Origin: Singulisphaera sp. GP187
GTDB lineage: Bacteria > Planctomycetota > Phycisphaerae > Phycisphaerales > SM1A02
Reading direction: 5' to 3'
Length of the DNA: 64,000 nt
NCBI GenBank assembly: GCA_945869475.1
Contig: CAMBOV010000015.1
Span: forward strand, 1-64,000
Below, in pieces: positions 26,934-35,972 of this stretch. The stretch's first letter is position 1. The number at the start of each line of letters is the position of its first letter. The position numbers and the translations under genes were made by a program. The notes under the pieces are model-generated. The model did no database searches, was not told the DNA's origin, and saw only the letters and a program-made list of their open reading frames with translations.

Positions 26934-28315
26934 TGGCGATCCTGATCCGAGGCGGCGAGATCGTGACAGACACGCAGCGGTACCACGCTGACGTCTTGTG
27001 CGAGGGAGAGACGATTTCGCGCATCGGTCGCGATCTTGCTGCGCCTGCTGGCGCGACCGTTCTCGACGCGCGCGGCAAGTTCGTCTTTCCTGGGTTCATC
27101 GATCCACATGTTCATATCTATCTGCCGTTCATGGGCACCTATGCGAAGGACACCTACGAGAGCGCGAGTCGCGCGGCGCTTGTTGGCGGAACGACAACGC
27201 TGATCGAGATGTGCTGCCCAGCGCGAAGCGATGACGCGACACGTGCGTTTGAATTGTGGATGTCGAAAGCCGTCGGAAAGTCAGTGTGCGACTTCTCGTT
27301 TCACATGGGGGTGACGAAGTTTGACGAATCGAGCGAGTCGGCGCTCACGGCGATTGTGAAGCGCGGAATCTCTTCATTCAAAGTGTTTCTTGCCTACAAG
27401 GGGGCGTTCGGGATCGACGACATCGAGCTGTACGCAACGTTGAAACTTGCCAAGAAGCTCGGCGTGATTGTGACGGCGCACTGCGAGAACGAGACGCTGG
27501 TCGACGAGCGCTCGCGCGAATTGCTGGCGATTGGCAAGCGTGGCACGGCACAGCATCATGAGAGTCGCCCTGAGTACGTTGAGGCCGAAGGAGTCAATCA
27601 CCTGATGACCTTCGCGCAGTCGACAGGCGCAGCGACGTACATCGTGCATCTGAGTTGCGTCGACGCACTCGAGCGCGCCCTCGCGGCGCGCGCGAGTGGC
27701 GTACGCGTGAACATCGAAACGCTCATCCAGTATCTCGTGCTCGACAAGAGTGATGCAGAACGCGGCGACTTCGAAGGGGCGAAGTTTGTGATGTCTCCGC
27801 CGCTGCGAGACAAGCGCAATCAAGAGGCGCTGTGGAGTGCGTTGCACGCAGGCGAGATTGACACCGTTGCGACTGATCACGCTCCGTTTGATTTCGCCGA
27901 TCAGAAGCGGATGGGGGCGAATGACTTCACGAAGATTCCAAACGGCATCCCATCACTTGAAGATCGCATCACGCTTCTGTACACACGAGGAGTTCTCGAG
28001 GGCAAGCTCACACTCAACGACTTGGTGCGGGTCGCGAGTACGAACGCCGCGAAGTGCTTTGACCTCTATCCCCGCAAGGGTGCGATCGCAGTGGGGAGTG
28101 ACGCAGACATCGTGGTCTTCGACCCTGCAGACCGCGGGACAATCTCGGCGAAAACACACTCGATGGCGGTTGATTACAGCGCCTTCGAAGGATGGGAGCG
28201 CCACGGACGCGCGACCGACGTGACCGTTCGCGGCACACTCGTCGTGCGGGATGGCGCCTTCATCGGACGCGCCGGACACGGGCAGTTCTTGGCTCGCACG
28301 CCGAGCCATTTCTAG
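26930..28315 (+). CDS. hydA: Dihydropyrimidinase (hydantoinase)
   Basis: A 461-residue cyclic amidohydrolase of the dihydropyrimidinase/dihydroorotase superfamily. Metal-site motifs: GFIDPHVHIYLPFMG (two His), the carboxylated-Lys region SSFKVFLAYKG, His in TAHCEN and YIVHLSC, and the catalytic Asp in VATDHAPF. It hydrolyses 5,6-dihydrouracil to N-carbamoyl-beta-alanine. Its ATG overlaps the mmsA stop (ATGA at 26930-26933); a second ATG follows immediately. The permease gene starts 17 nt after its stop. Confidence 0.92.
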   Translation: MMAILIRGGEIVTDTQRYHADVLCEGETISRIGRDLAAPAGATVLDARGKFVFPGFIDPHVHIYLPFMGTYAKDTYESASRAALVGGTTTLIEMCCPARSDDATRAFELWMSKAVGKSVCDFSFHMGVTKFDESSESALTAIVKRGISSFKVFLAYKGAFGIDDIELYATLKLAKKLGVIVTAHCENETLVDERSRELLAIGKRGTAQHHESRPEYVEAEGVNHLMTFAQSTGAATYIVHLSCVDALERALAARASGVRVNIETLIQYLVLDKSDAERGDFEGAKFVMSPPLRDKRNQEALWSALHAGEIDTVATDHAPFDFADQKRMGANDFTKIPNGIPSLEDRITLLYTRGVLEGKLTLNDLVRVASTNAAKCFDLYPRKGAIAVGSDADIVVFDPADRGTISAKTHSMAVDYSAFEGWERHGRATDVTVRGTLVVRDGAFIGRAGHGQFLARTPSHF

Positions 28316-28332
28316 AAAGAGAGTTTCAAGCG

Positions 28333-29820
28333 ATGTCATCCGCACAATTGCAACCCGACGCGAATCTCACGAATCACGACTTGGCGCCAGTTGGCATCGA
28401 CCAACGAACGTGGAGCACCTGGAGCATCGCGGCACTGTGGATCTCGATGGCAGCGTGCGTGCCGACGTACATGCTCGCCTCGTCGCTCATCGAAGTGGGA
28501 ATGAATTGGTGGCAGGCGATCCTGACGGTCTTTCTGGGCAATGCAATCGTCGTCGTACCGATGATCATGAACGCGCACGCTGGAACCAAGTATGGCATCC
28601 CCTTTCCGGTCTTCTGTCGCGCATCGTTTGGAGTGCTCGGGGCAAACATTCCTGCGCTGATGCGCGCGGTCGTCGCGTGCGGGTGGTTCGGCATTCAGAC
28701 GTGGATCGGCGGCGATGCAATCTTTCGAATCTGTGGAGTCTTCTTTCCGACGCTGCTCGATCCTGCAGCTGCCACCATGCTGGGCATCTCCGCTGCGCAG
28801 TTCTCTTGCTTCATGTTGTTCTGGGCGATCCACATCGTGATCATCTGCAAGGGGATCGATTCGATTCGCTTGCTCTTGCAGTTCAAAGCGCCGCTGCTCA
28901 TCGCACTTGGATTGTTGCTACTCGCGTGGGCCTATCGGGCAGCAGGCGGCTTTGGACCGATGCTCTCAGCACCGAGCGCATTCGACACAGGCGGCTCGAA
29001 ATCAGGGCAATTCTGGGCATTTTTCGTGCCTGCGCTGACCGGGATGGTGGGATTCTGGGCGACGCTCTCGCTCAACATTCCTGACTTCTCACGCTACGCA
29101 AAGAGCCAACGCGCGCAGATGTTCGGGCAAGCGATCGGACTTCCTCTCACGATGGCGCTCTATTCGTTCATCGGCGTCGCGGTGACCTCTGCAACGGCTG
29201 TGATCTACGGTCACGCGATGTGGGATCCCGTCACGGTCTTGACTCAGTTCACGAATCCGGCACTGCTGATCATTGCAATGTTTGCGCTCTGCCTCGCGAC
29301 ACTCGCGACAAACCTCGCGGCGAATGTCGTGAGCCCCGCGAATGACTTTTCGAATCTCGCTCCGAAATTGATTTCGTTTCGCACGGGCGGCGTGCTGACG
29401 GGCATCATTGGCATTCTCATGATGCCGTGGAAGTTGATCGCCGATCCCACGGGATACATCTTCGTCTGGCTTGTGGGTTACAGCGCGCTGCTCGGTCCAA
29501 TCGGTGGCATTCTAATTTGCGATTACTTCGTCATTCGGCGCCGAGTGCTCGACCTGCCAGACCTCTACCGGATGCATGGGCGCTATCGCTACCACAGCGG
29601 ATTCAGCTATGCCGCGATCGCAGCACTTCTCATCGGCATCGCCCCCAATGTGCCTGGCTTTCTCGTTGCAATCAAGGTTGTTTCGACTGAGAGCGTGGGA
29701 CCCTTCTGGAGCGAGCTCTACCACTACGCTTGGTTCGTCGGCTTCGCGCTCTCATTCGCCGCGTACTTTTTACTGCGCTCGATCGCTGCTACTCACCCTC
29801 AACCACGGACTTCACCATGA
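28333..29820 (+). CDS. NCS1-family nucleobase permease
   Basis: A 495-residue membrane protein with about 12 hydrophobic helices and the NCS1 hallmarks, including the early WISMAACVPTYMLASSLIE region and YGIPFPVFCRASFG, corresponding to the conserved substrate-site loop before helix 3. NCS1 members import uracil, allantoin, cytosine or hydantoins with Na+ or H+. In this cluster it most likely imports uracil or a related pyrimidine. The start at 28333 sits 17 nt after the dihydropyrimidinase gene, and its end overlaps the aminotransferase start (ATGA). Confidence 0.92.
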   Translation: MSSAQLQPDANLTNHDLAPVGIDQRTWSTWSIAALWISMAACVPTYMLASSLIEVGMNWWQAILTVFLGNAIVVVPMIMNAHAGTKYGIPFPVFCRASFGVLGANIPALMRAVVACGWFGIQTWIGGDAIFRICGVFFPTLLDPAAATMLGISAAQFSCFMLFWAIHIVIICKGIDSIRLLLQFKAPLLIALGLLLLAWAYRAAGGFGPMLSAPSAFDTGGSKSGQFWAFFVPALTGMVGFWATLSLNIPDFSRYAKSQRAQMFGQAIGLPLTMALYSFIGVAVTSATAVIYGHAMWDPVTVLTQFTNPALLIIAMFALCLATLATNLAANVVSPANDFSNLAPKLISFRTGGVLTGIIGILMMPWKLIADPTGYIFVWLVGYSALLGPIGGILICDYFVIRRRVLDLPDLYRMHGRYRYHSGFSYAAIAALLIGIAPNVPGFLVAIKVVSTESVGPFWSELYHYAWFVGFALSFAAYFLLRSIAATHPQPRTSP

Positions 29821-31160
29821 GCAACATTCCTCAGCTGCCTGCGTGCGCGTTCACACCAAAGCCATACGCAGGTCCATCGCCGCAGGAGGTGCTCGCGCTT
29901 CGCAAAGAGCATCTCTCTCCAGCGATCTTTCACTACTACAAGACTCCGATCATGATCGTGCAGGGGCACGGGCAGTACCTGTTTGATGAAACGGGACGGC
30001 GCTACCTCGATGGCATCGGCGGCATCGTGACCGTGAGCGTCGGGCATTGCCATCCTGAAGTGACACGCGCTGCGAATGAACAGAACGAAACGATCGTGCA
30101 CACGACGACGCTCTATCTGAACCCACACGTCGCACTCTTCGCGAAAGAACTCGCTGCGAAGATGCCGGGGGAACTGAAAGTCTGTTACTTCGTGAACTCG
30201 GGTTCAGAAGCGAACGATCTCGCGATCATGATGGCGCGGGCGGCAACGAGTAATTACGACGTGCTTGCGCTGCGCAACGGCTATCACGGAGGAAGTCCAG
30301 GCGCGATGGCGCTCACCTCGCACCACACCTGGAAGTTCAACGTTCCACACAGTTTCGGCGTGCAGCACGCGGTGCTTCCAGATCTGTACCGAGGACAGTT
30401 CGCGGCTGGCGACGCCGACGCGGGCCGCAAGTATGCGCTCGATATCAAGAACCTCATTCAGTTTGGAACTTCGGGACAGATCGCCGCATTCATCGCAGAG
30501 ACGATTCAAGGAGTCGGCGGCGCCGTCGTGATGCCTGACAATTACTTGCGCGAGGCGTACGCGCACGTGCGCGCTGCTGGCGGACTCTGCATTGCCGATG
30601 AGGTGCAATCTGGTTTCGGTCGCACGGGCACGCACTACTGGGGATTCGAAACTCAGGGTGTGATTCCGGACATCGTCACGATGGCAAAGGGCATTGGCAA
30701 TGGATGCCCTCTCGCCGCGGTCGTGACGACTCGAGCGATTGCCACGGCGATCGCGAATCGAATTCATTTCAACACCTTTGGCGGCAACCCCGTCTCGTGC
30801 GCGCAAGGTCGCGCGGTGTTACGGGTGATCGACCACGAAGGGTTGCAAGCAAATTCGCTCGCGCGTGGCGCGCAACTGAAGGCTGGCTTCGCTGAACTTG
30901 CGAAGAAGCACTCGTTGATTGGTGACATTCGCGGACTCGGCTTGATGCTCGGCGTCGAACTCGTGAAGGATCGCACGACGAAAGAACCTGCGAGTGCAGA
31001 GTGCGCCGCGGTCTTTGAAAAATGTAGAGAGCTCGGTCTGCTCATCGGCAAGGGCGGTCTCTGGGGCAACACACTTCGAATCAAGCCACCGATGTGCATC
31101 ACAGCAGCGGACGGCGACTTCTTGATCGGTGTGCTTGACCAGGCGCTGAGCAGCGTCTGA
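29817..31160 (+). CDS. Class III aminotransferase, AGXT2-like (beta-alanine:pyruvate/glyoxylate)
   Basis: A 447-residue PLP enzyme. Visible signatures: FVNSGSEANDLAIMMAR, the NGYHGGSPGAM loop, the LCIADEVQSGFGRTG Asp region, and the PLP Lys in TMAKGIGNGCPLAAV. The PQEVLALRKEHLSPAIFHYY N terminus is typical of the AGXT2/alanine-glyoxylate group, whose members accept beta-alanine and 3-aminoisobutyrate. It would convert beta-alanine to malonate semialdehyde, feeding MmsA. ATGA overlap with the permease gene indicates coupling. CutC follows after 22 nt. Confidence 0.9.
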   Translation: MSNIPQLPACAFTPKPYAGPSPQEVLALRKEHLSPAIFHYYKTPIMIVQGHGQYLFDETGRRYLDGIGGIVTVSVGHCHPEVTRAANEQNETIVHTTTLYLNPHVALFAKELAAKMPGELKVCYFVNSGSEANDLAIMMARAATSNYDVLALRNGYHGGSPGAMALTSHHTWKFNVPHSFGVQHAVLPDLYRGQFAAGDADAGRKYALDIKNLIQFGTSGQIAAFIAETIQGVGGAVVMPDNYLREAYAHVRAAGGLCIADEVQSGFGRTGTHYWGFETQGVIPDIVTMAKGIGNGCPLAAVVTTRAIATAIANRIHFNTFGGNPVSCAQGRAVLRVIDHEGLQANSLARGAQLKAGFAELAKKHSLIGDIRGLGLMLGVELVKDRTTKEPASAECAAVFEKCRELGLLIGKGGLWGNTLRIKPPMCITAADGDFLIGVLDQALSSV

Positions 31161-31182
31161 CTGCGCAACCCAAGAGCACAGC

Positions 31183-31947
31183 ATGAGCAACGCAATCTCG
31201 ACGCTCGAAGTTCCACTCGATTCACTTCACGCGGCACAACTCGCCGCGCCATTCGCCTCGCGACTTGAACTCTGCGACGATCTTGCGAGTGAAGGGTGGA
31301 CGCCAACGGGCGAATTCGTCAAAGCCGTTCGCGCATTCACCGACGTCTCACTCGTGGTCATGATCCGACCACGGTTTGCAGATTCGCCGCGCGCGCTCAC
31401 CGTCGGTGCTTTTTTTGCGACCGAGCGGGTGATGACCGCGTCGAAGAAGGAGATCGAGATGGCGGCGAGAGCTGGAGCGAATTCGGTTGCCATTGGATTA
31501 CTCACCGCGGACGGCGACGTCGACATGATTGCCTGCGCTGAACTCGCGAAGTTCGCGCGCGGAGCGGCGCTCGACGTTGCATTCCTGCGCACGTTCGACT
31601 TGATCGCCGATCGTGAACGCGCGATGCGTGACATCACCGATCTCGCAATGCTGCGCGTGGTGACCGCTGGAGTCTTGGGTTGGAATTCAGCTGTCGACTC
31701 GATTTCGCGCAGGCTCGATGTGCTCGCGCAAGATGTACGTAACGCGCACGCGTGTGCACCGCCGGGCCGTGCCGCCGTTGAAGTGGTTGCGTGCGGCGGA
31801 GTTCGCACCGAGAATGCCTGTGAATTCTTAGGTGTTTCTCCGCACCTTCATGCATCTTGTCGACGGCTTGGAGAATTCAGTGGCGAAGAGGTTGAGAGTC
31901 TCTATGAGCGAATGGTCATGACACGAAACGCTCGTAGCGCGCGGTGA
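31183..31947 (+). CDS. cutC: CutC-family protein
   Basis: A 254-residue TIM-barrel protein matching the CutC pattern: an early RLELCDDLASEGWTPT, then VVMIRPR, an EIEMAARAGANSVAIGLL block, DVAFLRTFD and a late VVACGGVRTENACEF. CutC was linked to copper tolerance, but its activity is not established. It may be the last gene of the pyrimidine operon by spacing, though no functional link is apparent. It is convergent with the anti-sigma gene. Confidence 0.82.
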   Translation: MSNAISTLEVPLDSLHAAQLAAPFASRLELCDDLASEGWTPTGEFVKAVRAFTDVSLVVMIRPRFADSPRALTVGAFFATERVMTASKKEIEMAARAGANSVAIGLLTADGDVDMIACAELAKFARGAALDVAFLRTFDLIADRERAMRDITDLAMLRVVTAGVLGWNSAVDSISRRLDVLAQDVRNAHACAPPGRAAVEVVACGGVRTENACEFLGVSPHLHASCRRLGEFSGEEVESLYERMVMTRNARSAR

Positions 31948-31975
31948 GTGGTCATGGTCGAGGCGAGGCGAGGCG

Positions 31976-32674
31976 CTACTTGTCCCACGTCGTCATGCAG
32001 TAGTCGACGCTGCTTGGAAGGCACTGCACCGTTGCGGCGAGTTCGGTGGGCGAAAGCGCAACTCCAGATTGCTTCTTCAACAAACAGAGCGACATTTCAA
32101 GTGCCTCGGCATCGTTCTTGGGCATCGCAGTTGCGGGACCCGTGAGCCCGACAATCACGACGCGCTGCGGGTTGATCACGCATGAGTTGCGAAGGGTCGC
32201 TTGCAGAAGTTCATCCTCATGCAGGTCGCTGACGTTGCGCCCATCGCCTCCGTTGGCGGCCAACTGCGCGACACACCAACATTCGGGACAGCGCCCATTG
32301 GGGTCGACATCATCCCGGTAGAGGGCGACGAATCGGTGCACGATCGAGGTCTCAGTAATGAGGACTGGCGCTCTGGCGGGCGCGGGAGCTGGCACGTCGC
32401 GAGCAAGTTGTTGCAGACTCTCGCGCGGGCGCAGGGCGATCCAGAGTGTTACAGCGAGAAGAAGAGACGCCGCAGTCGCGAGGGCGATGCGCGCGATGCG
32501 CCAAGATGTCGGAGCCTGCACTCGCGCGCCCCGATGGACCCTGAAGTCATCCTCGAAGTCGTCGAGGTCGCCAGACATGTGCAAGAGTTGCTCAGCGTGC
32601 GCTTGGGCCAGTTGTTCAGACCGCTGCGCAGCCTGGGGCTCGAGTTCATCGTCGTTGTTCGCACTGCGTGTCAT
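31976..32674 (-). CDS. Single-pass membrane protein, probable anti-sigma factor
   Basis: A 232-residue protein with a cytoplasmic acidic N-terminal region of about 60 residues, one membrane helix (about 63-82) and an extracytoplasmic domain containing a cysteine cluster (CPECWC). It starts on an ATGA overlap with the sigma-factor gene, the classic layout of an ECF sigma factor and its membrane anti-sigma. No zinc-binding anti-sigma motif is seen in the N-terminal part, so the role rests on position and topology. Confidence 0.7.
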   Translation of the reverse strand: MTRSANNDDELEPQAAQRSEQLAQAHAEQLLHMSGDLDDFEDDFRVHRGARVQAPTSWRIARIALATAASLLLAVTLWIALRPRESLQQLARDVPAPAPARAPVLITETSIVHRFVALYRDDVDPNGRCPECWCVAQLAANGGDGRNVSDLHEDELLQATLRNSCVINPQRVVIVGLTGPATAMPKNDAEALEMSLCLLKKQSGVALSPTELAATVQCLPSSVDYCMTTWDK

Positions 32675-33333
32675 GTGGCCTCTCGTTCTTCGCTCGATGG
32701 GGGATGGGCTGCTCGGGATTTCTGCGAAATGAATCCCCGGCCGGCCAGAAACTCACTGAACCGTCTTAAAACCGAACGTTTTCGCTCGTGCGCCGTGCTC
32801 GGGGAGAGCGAAAGAGAGTCGGCGATTTCGCGTTCAGAGTGACCGTTGACGATGCAGCGCAACATCTGCAGGTCGTCGCGCGAAAATGGCGCGTGTGGTT
32901 CGTCGCCATCGACGACCCGCCGGATGAGTTCAAGCGATTCGGCGAGGTGCAGAGGCACTGCAGCCATTTGCGCTTCGACCTCGGCGAGTCGATCGCTCGA
33001 GTTGGCGAGAACGCGGCCCCGCTCGCGTCCCTGTTCGCGCCGGTAGCGCAGCCAGATGTTCGCTGAGATTGCGTACAAGAATGTCGAAGGACGAGCCTTC
33101 GACGGGTCATACTTTCCGCCCTGAAGCGCCTTCCAGAATTCGATCCAGGTGCGGTGCGCGAGTTCGTCTGCGACATCATGGTTCTCGAGGCGTCCGCCAC
33201 CGAGTCGCCGCAGAAAGTGCACGACGAGTCCGCCGCTGAGGTGTCTATGCAACTCTGAGATGGCGGCGTGATCCCCTGCCATCATCCGCTTCTGGCACGC
33301 TGCGATTCGCTCGTTGAGATCGCCCGCTGGCAT
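32671..33333 (-). CDS. ECF-type RNA polymerase sigma factor
   Basis: A 220-residue sigma factor with only regions 2 and 4. Region 2 includes ADELAHRTWIEFWKALQGGK and the RPSTFLYAISANIWLRYRRE promoter-melting helix; region 4 (about 165-205) has a helix-turn-helix, NGHSEREIADSLSLSPSTAH. It probably directs transcription of a stress or envelope regulon, held by the membrane protein encoded just downstream. TACCCT ends 8 nt before its ATG. It is divergent from the split Rad50-like operon, with 87 bp between the starts. Confidence 0.87.
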   Translation of the reverse strand: MPAGDLNERIAACQKRMMAGDHAAISELHRHLSGGLVVHFLRRLGGGRLENHDVADELAHRTWIEFWKALQGGKYDPSKARPSTFLYAISANIWLRYRREQGRERGRVLANSSDRLAEVEAQMAAVPLHLAESLELIRRVVDGDEPHAPFSRDDLQMLRCIVNGHSEREIADSLSLSPSTAHERKRSVLRRFSEFLAGRGFISQKSRAAHPPSSEEREAT

Positions 33334-33341
33334 GTGATCGA

Positions 33342-33347
33342 AGGGTA
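33342..33347 (-). promoter_or_regulatory. TACCCT, putative -10 of leaderless sigma-factor mRNA
   Basis: On the minus strand TACCCT ends 8 nt before the ATG at 33333, with no Shine-Dalgarno between. Confidence 0.4.
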
Positions 33348-33358
33348 CCGAGTGGCGT

Positions 33359-33364
33359 TACGAT
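33359..33364 (+). promoter_or_regulatory. TACGAT, putative -10 of the split Rad50-like operon
   Basis: TACGAT ends 8 nt before a GTG at 33373 that is in frame with the N-half ATPase gene. It suggests a leaderless mRNA beginning at that GTG, which would add 16 residues to the ATG 33421 form. Confidence 0.35.
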
Positions 33365-33420
33365 CACCTCGCGTGGCGCAACCTCGAAAGGTCGCGCGAA
33401 AGGTCTCGGGGCTTCACGAA

Positions 33421-34656
33421 ATGATCCGCCGCATCGAACTCGTCAACTTCATGTCGCACGCGCGCACGGTGATTGAACCGGCTGCGGGATTGACTGTTCT
33501 TGTGGGACCCAACAACTGCGGAAAGAGCGCTGTCGTTGCCGCGCTTCAGATTCTCTGCCACAACGAGAACTCAACGTACGTGCTGCGTCACAACGAAAAG
33601 GCGTGCAGTGTCACCGTCGAAACGGATGACGGCCACACGATTACGTGGGGACGGACCAAGACATCGCCGCATTACGTGATCGATGGGCAGCGCTTTGATC
33701 GACTCGAACGCACAAGTGTTCCCGATGCGCTTCATGCCGCGTTGCGACTTCCACGGGTGGCGGCAGGGACCGAAGAGCTGGACGTTCACTTCGGCGAACA
33801 GAAGAAACCGATCTTCTTGCTCGAAGAATCGCCCTCGTGCGCGGCGCAATTCTTCGCCTCGTCGTCTGATGCTGCGACGCTCATCGAGATGCAGAAGCTG
33901 CACCAGCAGTCAACAGCGGATGCCAAGCGCCAGAGCAAGCAACTCACTGAAGAGGTCGTTCAGCTCGCACGGGAACTCGCTGCGCTCGCTCCGATCGACG
34001 AGATCGACGCGGGGCTTGTGGGTCTTGAGAGCGCCTATCGCACGGTCGAAAGCGTGGACGCGAAGATCGCGCATTTGGCTGGTTCCCTCGCGGAATTGCG
34101 CTCGGCCGATCGATCGCTCCAGTTGATTCGTGCGCGCGCGCGAGCGATGGCTGCGCTTGCACCGGTGCCGGTCATGGGTGATGTTGCGGCGCTCACGCGT
34201 TGCGCGAGGTCGATCGCAGCGATGGCTCTCGAGGTCGAGCGCACGCAGCACGTTGCGGGCGCGCTGGGGAGAATGCAACCACAACCGACCTTCGGTGACG
34301 AGGTCGCAGTCCGCCACGCCATTGCTGCACTCAACAGGCAGCACGCACAACTCACGCGATTGCAACGAACGCACGAATGTCTTCAAGGAGTGCGCGCGAT
34401 CGAGTCACCGCGCGAGGTGAAACCGATCGAACAGATGATCGCCGCACTCGAGCGTGAATTGCAAATCCTGCGTGAGTGCAACGATCGAGCGCAGAAGGAA
34501 CGTGATGCGTTCGCGCAGCTCGAGCGCGAGATCGCCGCGTTCGTTCGAGAGCAGCCCAACTGCACAGCGTGTGGCGCAGTGCTTGATCCATCGAAACTCA
34601 CTTCGCATTTTCACAGTGCATCGCACGGGGATTCACACGGGGCTTCTCATGAGTGA
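33421..34656 (+). CDS. N-terminal half of a split Rad50/SbcC-like ATPase with CxxC hook
   Basis: A 411-residue protein that opens like Rad50/SbcC (MIRRIELVNFMSH) with Walker A GPNNCGKS at residues 29-36. After a lobe of about 110 residues comes an ascending coiled coil (about 150-375), and the chain ends with PNCTACGAVLD, a CxxC like the zinc hook at the tip of Rad50 coils, plus a His-rich tail. No Walker B or signature motif is present: the second ATPase half is missing and is encoded three genes downstream. The 3' end overlaps the nuclease gene by 8 nt. ATG 33421 gives the canonical N terminus; GTG 33373 is an alternative. Confidence 0.82.
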   Translation: MIRRIELVNFMSHARTVIEPAAGLTVLVGPNNCGKSAVVAALQILCHNENSTYVLRHNEKACSVTVETDDGHTITWGRTKTSPHYVIDGQRFDRLERTSVPDALHAALRLPRVAAGTEELDVHFGEQKKPIFLLEESPSCAAQFFASSSDAATLIEMQKLHQQSTADAKRQSKQLTEEVVQLARELAALAPIDEIDAGLVGLESAYRTVESVDAKIAHLAGSLAELRSADRSLQLIRARARAMAALAPVPVMGDVAALTRCARSIAAMALEVERTQHVAGALGRMQPQPTFGDEVAVRHAIAALNRQHAQLTRLQRTHECLQGVRAIESPREVKPIEQMIAALERELQILRECNDRAQKERDAFAQLEREIAAFVREQPNCTACGAVLDPSKLTSHFHSASHGDSHGASHE

Positions 34657-35641
34657 TCGCCACGTGCAACGGTCGGACTACGTTGGGGTGCTGATGATCG
34701 GCGACCCACACCTCGAGGGGCGCGCTCCGGGGTTTCGCAAGGATGATTATCCGCGCGTGATCCTCGAGAAGTTTCGCTGGTGTGTGTCGTATGCGCAGTC
34801 GAATCGACTCTTACCCGTTGTGCTTGGCGATCTCTTCGACAAGCCGCGAGACAATCCCACCTGGATGATCGGTGAACTCATCGAAGTGCTTGCGGGTGTC
34901 GGCTGCATCGGCATCTACGGCAATCACGATTGCGCTGATCCAGAACTCTCAGATCACGATTCGCTCTCGCTCTTGGTGAAGGCGCGGTCGATTCGGCTGC
35001 TCGACGATGCGCCGTGGATCGGCACGATGAATGGACGCGCGGTGGTGATTGGTGGCTCGTCGTATCGCTTGGCGATTCCCGATCAGTTTGTGGTTCCAAC
35101 GGACGGCAGCGCGGCGGCTGACGGCAGCGAACGACCGATCGTCTTCTGGATCACCCACCACGACATTCTTGTGCCTGGCTATGAAGAGCACGGACGGCTG
35201 AAGCCCCGCGCAATTGATCGCATCGACGTGGTGATCAACGGTCACATCCACCGCCGACTCGACGATGTGCAGTGTGGTGAAACGCTGTGGATCACACCGG
35301 GCAATATCAGCCGTCGTTCGCGAAGTGATGCGGCGACGGCGCACTCCCCCGCGGCGTTGCGCATCGACATCACCAGCGGCGGCTACACGCGCACGATGAT
35401 TGAAGTGCCCCACGCGAAGCATGAGGATGTCTTTCATGCAGCGGTGATCGATGAGTCGATCGAGCACGATCCGTCGCTCTCGCGGTTCATCGCAGGCCTC
35501 GCCGAACTTCAGAAGCGCCGCACTGAAAGTGGCTCTGGACTCGTCGCGTTCCTCGAGAAGAATGTCAGTCAGTTTGAACAGCCCGTTGCAGATGAAATCA
35601 TGAGACTTGCCAAGGAGGTCACGACCAATGCCACAGAATGA
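34649..35641 (+). CDS. Mre11/SbcD-like metallophosphoesterase
   Basis: A 330-residue calcineurin-like phosphoesterase. The metal-site motifs appear in order: MIGDPHLEG (Asp19, His21), VLGDLFDKP (about 59-67), YGNHDCAD (about 90-97), WITHHDIL, and INGHIHRRL. Mre11 and SbcD are nucleases acting with Rad50/SbcC on DNA ends, and the flanking genes encode the two ATPase halves, so this is most likely the nuclease subunit of the same complex. The C-terminal 80 residues are helical and may bind the ATPase coils. It overlaps both neighbours (8 and 14 nt). Confidence 0.88.
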   Translation: MSDRHVQRSDYVGVLMIGDPHLEGRAPGFRKDDYPRVILEKFRWCVSYAQSNRLLPVVLGDLFDKPRDNPTWMIGELIEVLAGVGCIGIYGNHDCADPELSDHDSLSLLVKARSIRLLDDAPWIGTMNGRAVVIGGSSYRLAIPDQFVVPTDGSAAADGSERPIVFWITHHDILVPGYEEHGRLKPRAIDRIDVVINGHIHRRLDDVQCGETLWITPGNISRRSRSDAATAHSPAALRIDITSGGYTRTMIEVPHAKHEDVFHAAVIDESIEHDPSLSRFIAGLAELQKRRTESGSGLVAFLEKNVSQFEQPVADEIMRLAKEVTTNATE

Positions 35642-35972
35642 ATCTACCGGATCGCCACAATCTCGCACGCAATCGATCGAAGAATTGCAGAAGCGATTCA
35701 AGAAACTCGACGAGGCGCGCATTGCGGCGGATGCAAATCAGAAGACCGCCCAAGCCCGCATGAATGAACTCAACGCCGGTGCGAGGGACACGTATGGCAC
35801 CGACGACATCGACGCACTGAAAAAGCAGCGCACCGAGATGATCACAGAGAACGAGCGTGCACGAAGCGCCTATCAAGCCGCGCTTGACGCGGTCGAGGGC
35901 GAACTCGCAGAAGTTGAGCGGGCGTTTGCGGATGCGGCGGCGAAAGCTGCAGAGGATGAGTCGCGCGCATGA
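35628..35972 (+). CDS. Small coiled-coil protein of the split Rad50-Mre11 operon
   Basis: A 114-residue, almost wholly helical charged protein with heptad-like segments at about 16-50 and 65-110. No family is recognised. A perfect Shine-Dalgarno AAGGAGGT (35612-35619) lies 8 nt before its ATG, inside the nuclease gene, and its stop overlaps the next start (ATGA). Its place between the N half and the C half suggests it supplies part of the descending coiled-coil arm that a full-length Rad50 would carry, or that it bridges the subunits. This is inference from gene order. Confidence 0.72.
   Translation: MPQNESTGSPQSRTQSIEELQKRFKKLDEARIAADANQKTAQARMNELNAGARDTYGTDDIDALKKQRTEMITENERARSAYQAALDAVEGELAEVERAFADAAAKAAEDESRA

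Noticed and set aside
33268-33420. Longer N terminus of the Rad50 N-half from 33268
   Set aside because: It would overlap the sigma-factor gene start and has no P-loop-type beginning; only the GTG at 33373 is kept as an alternative.
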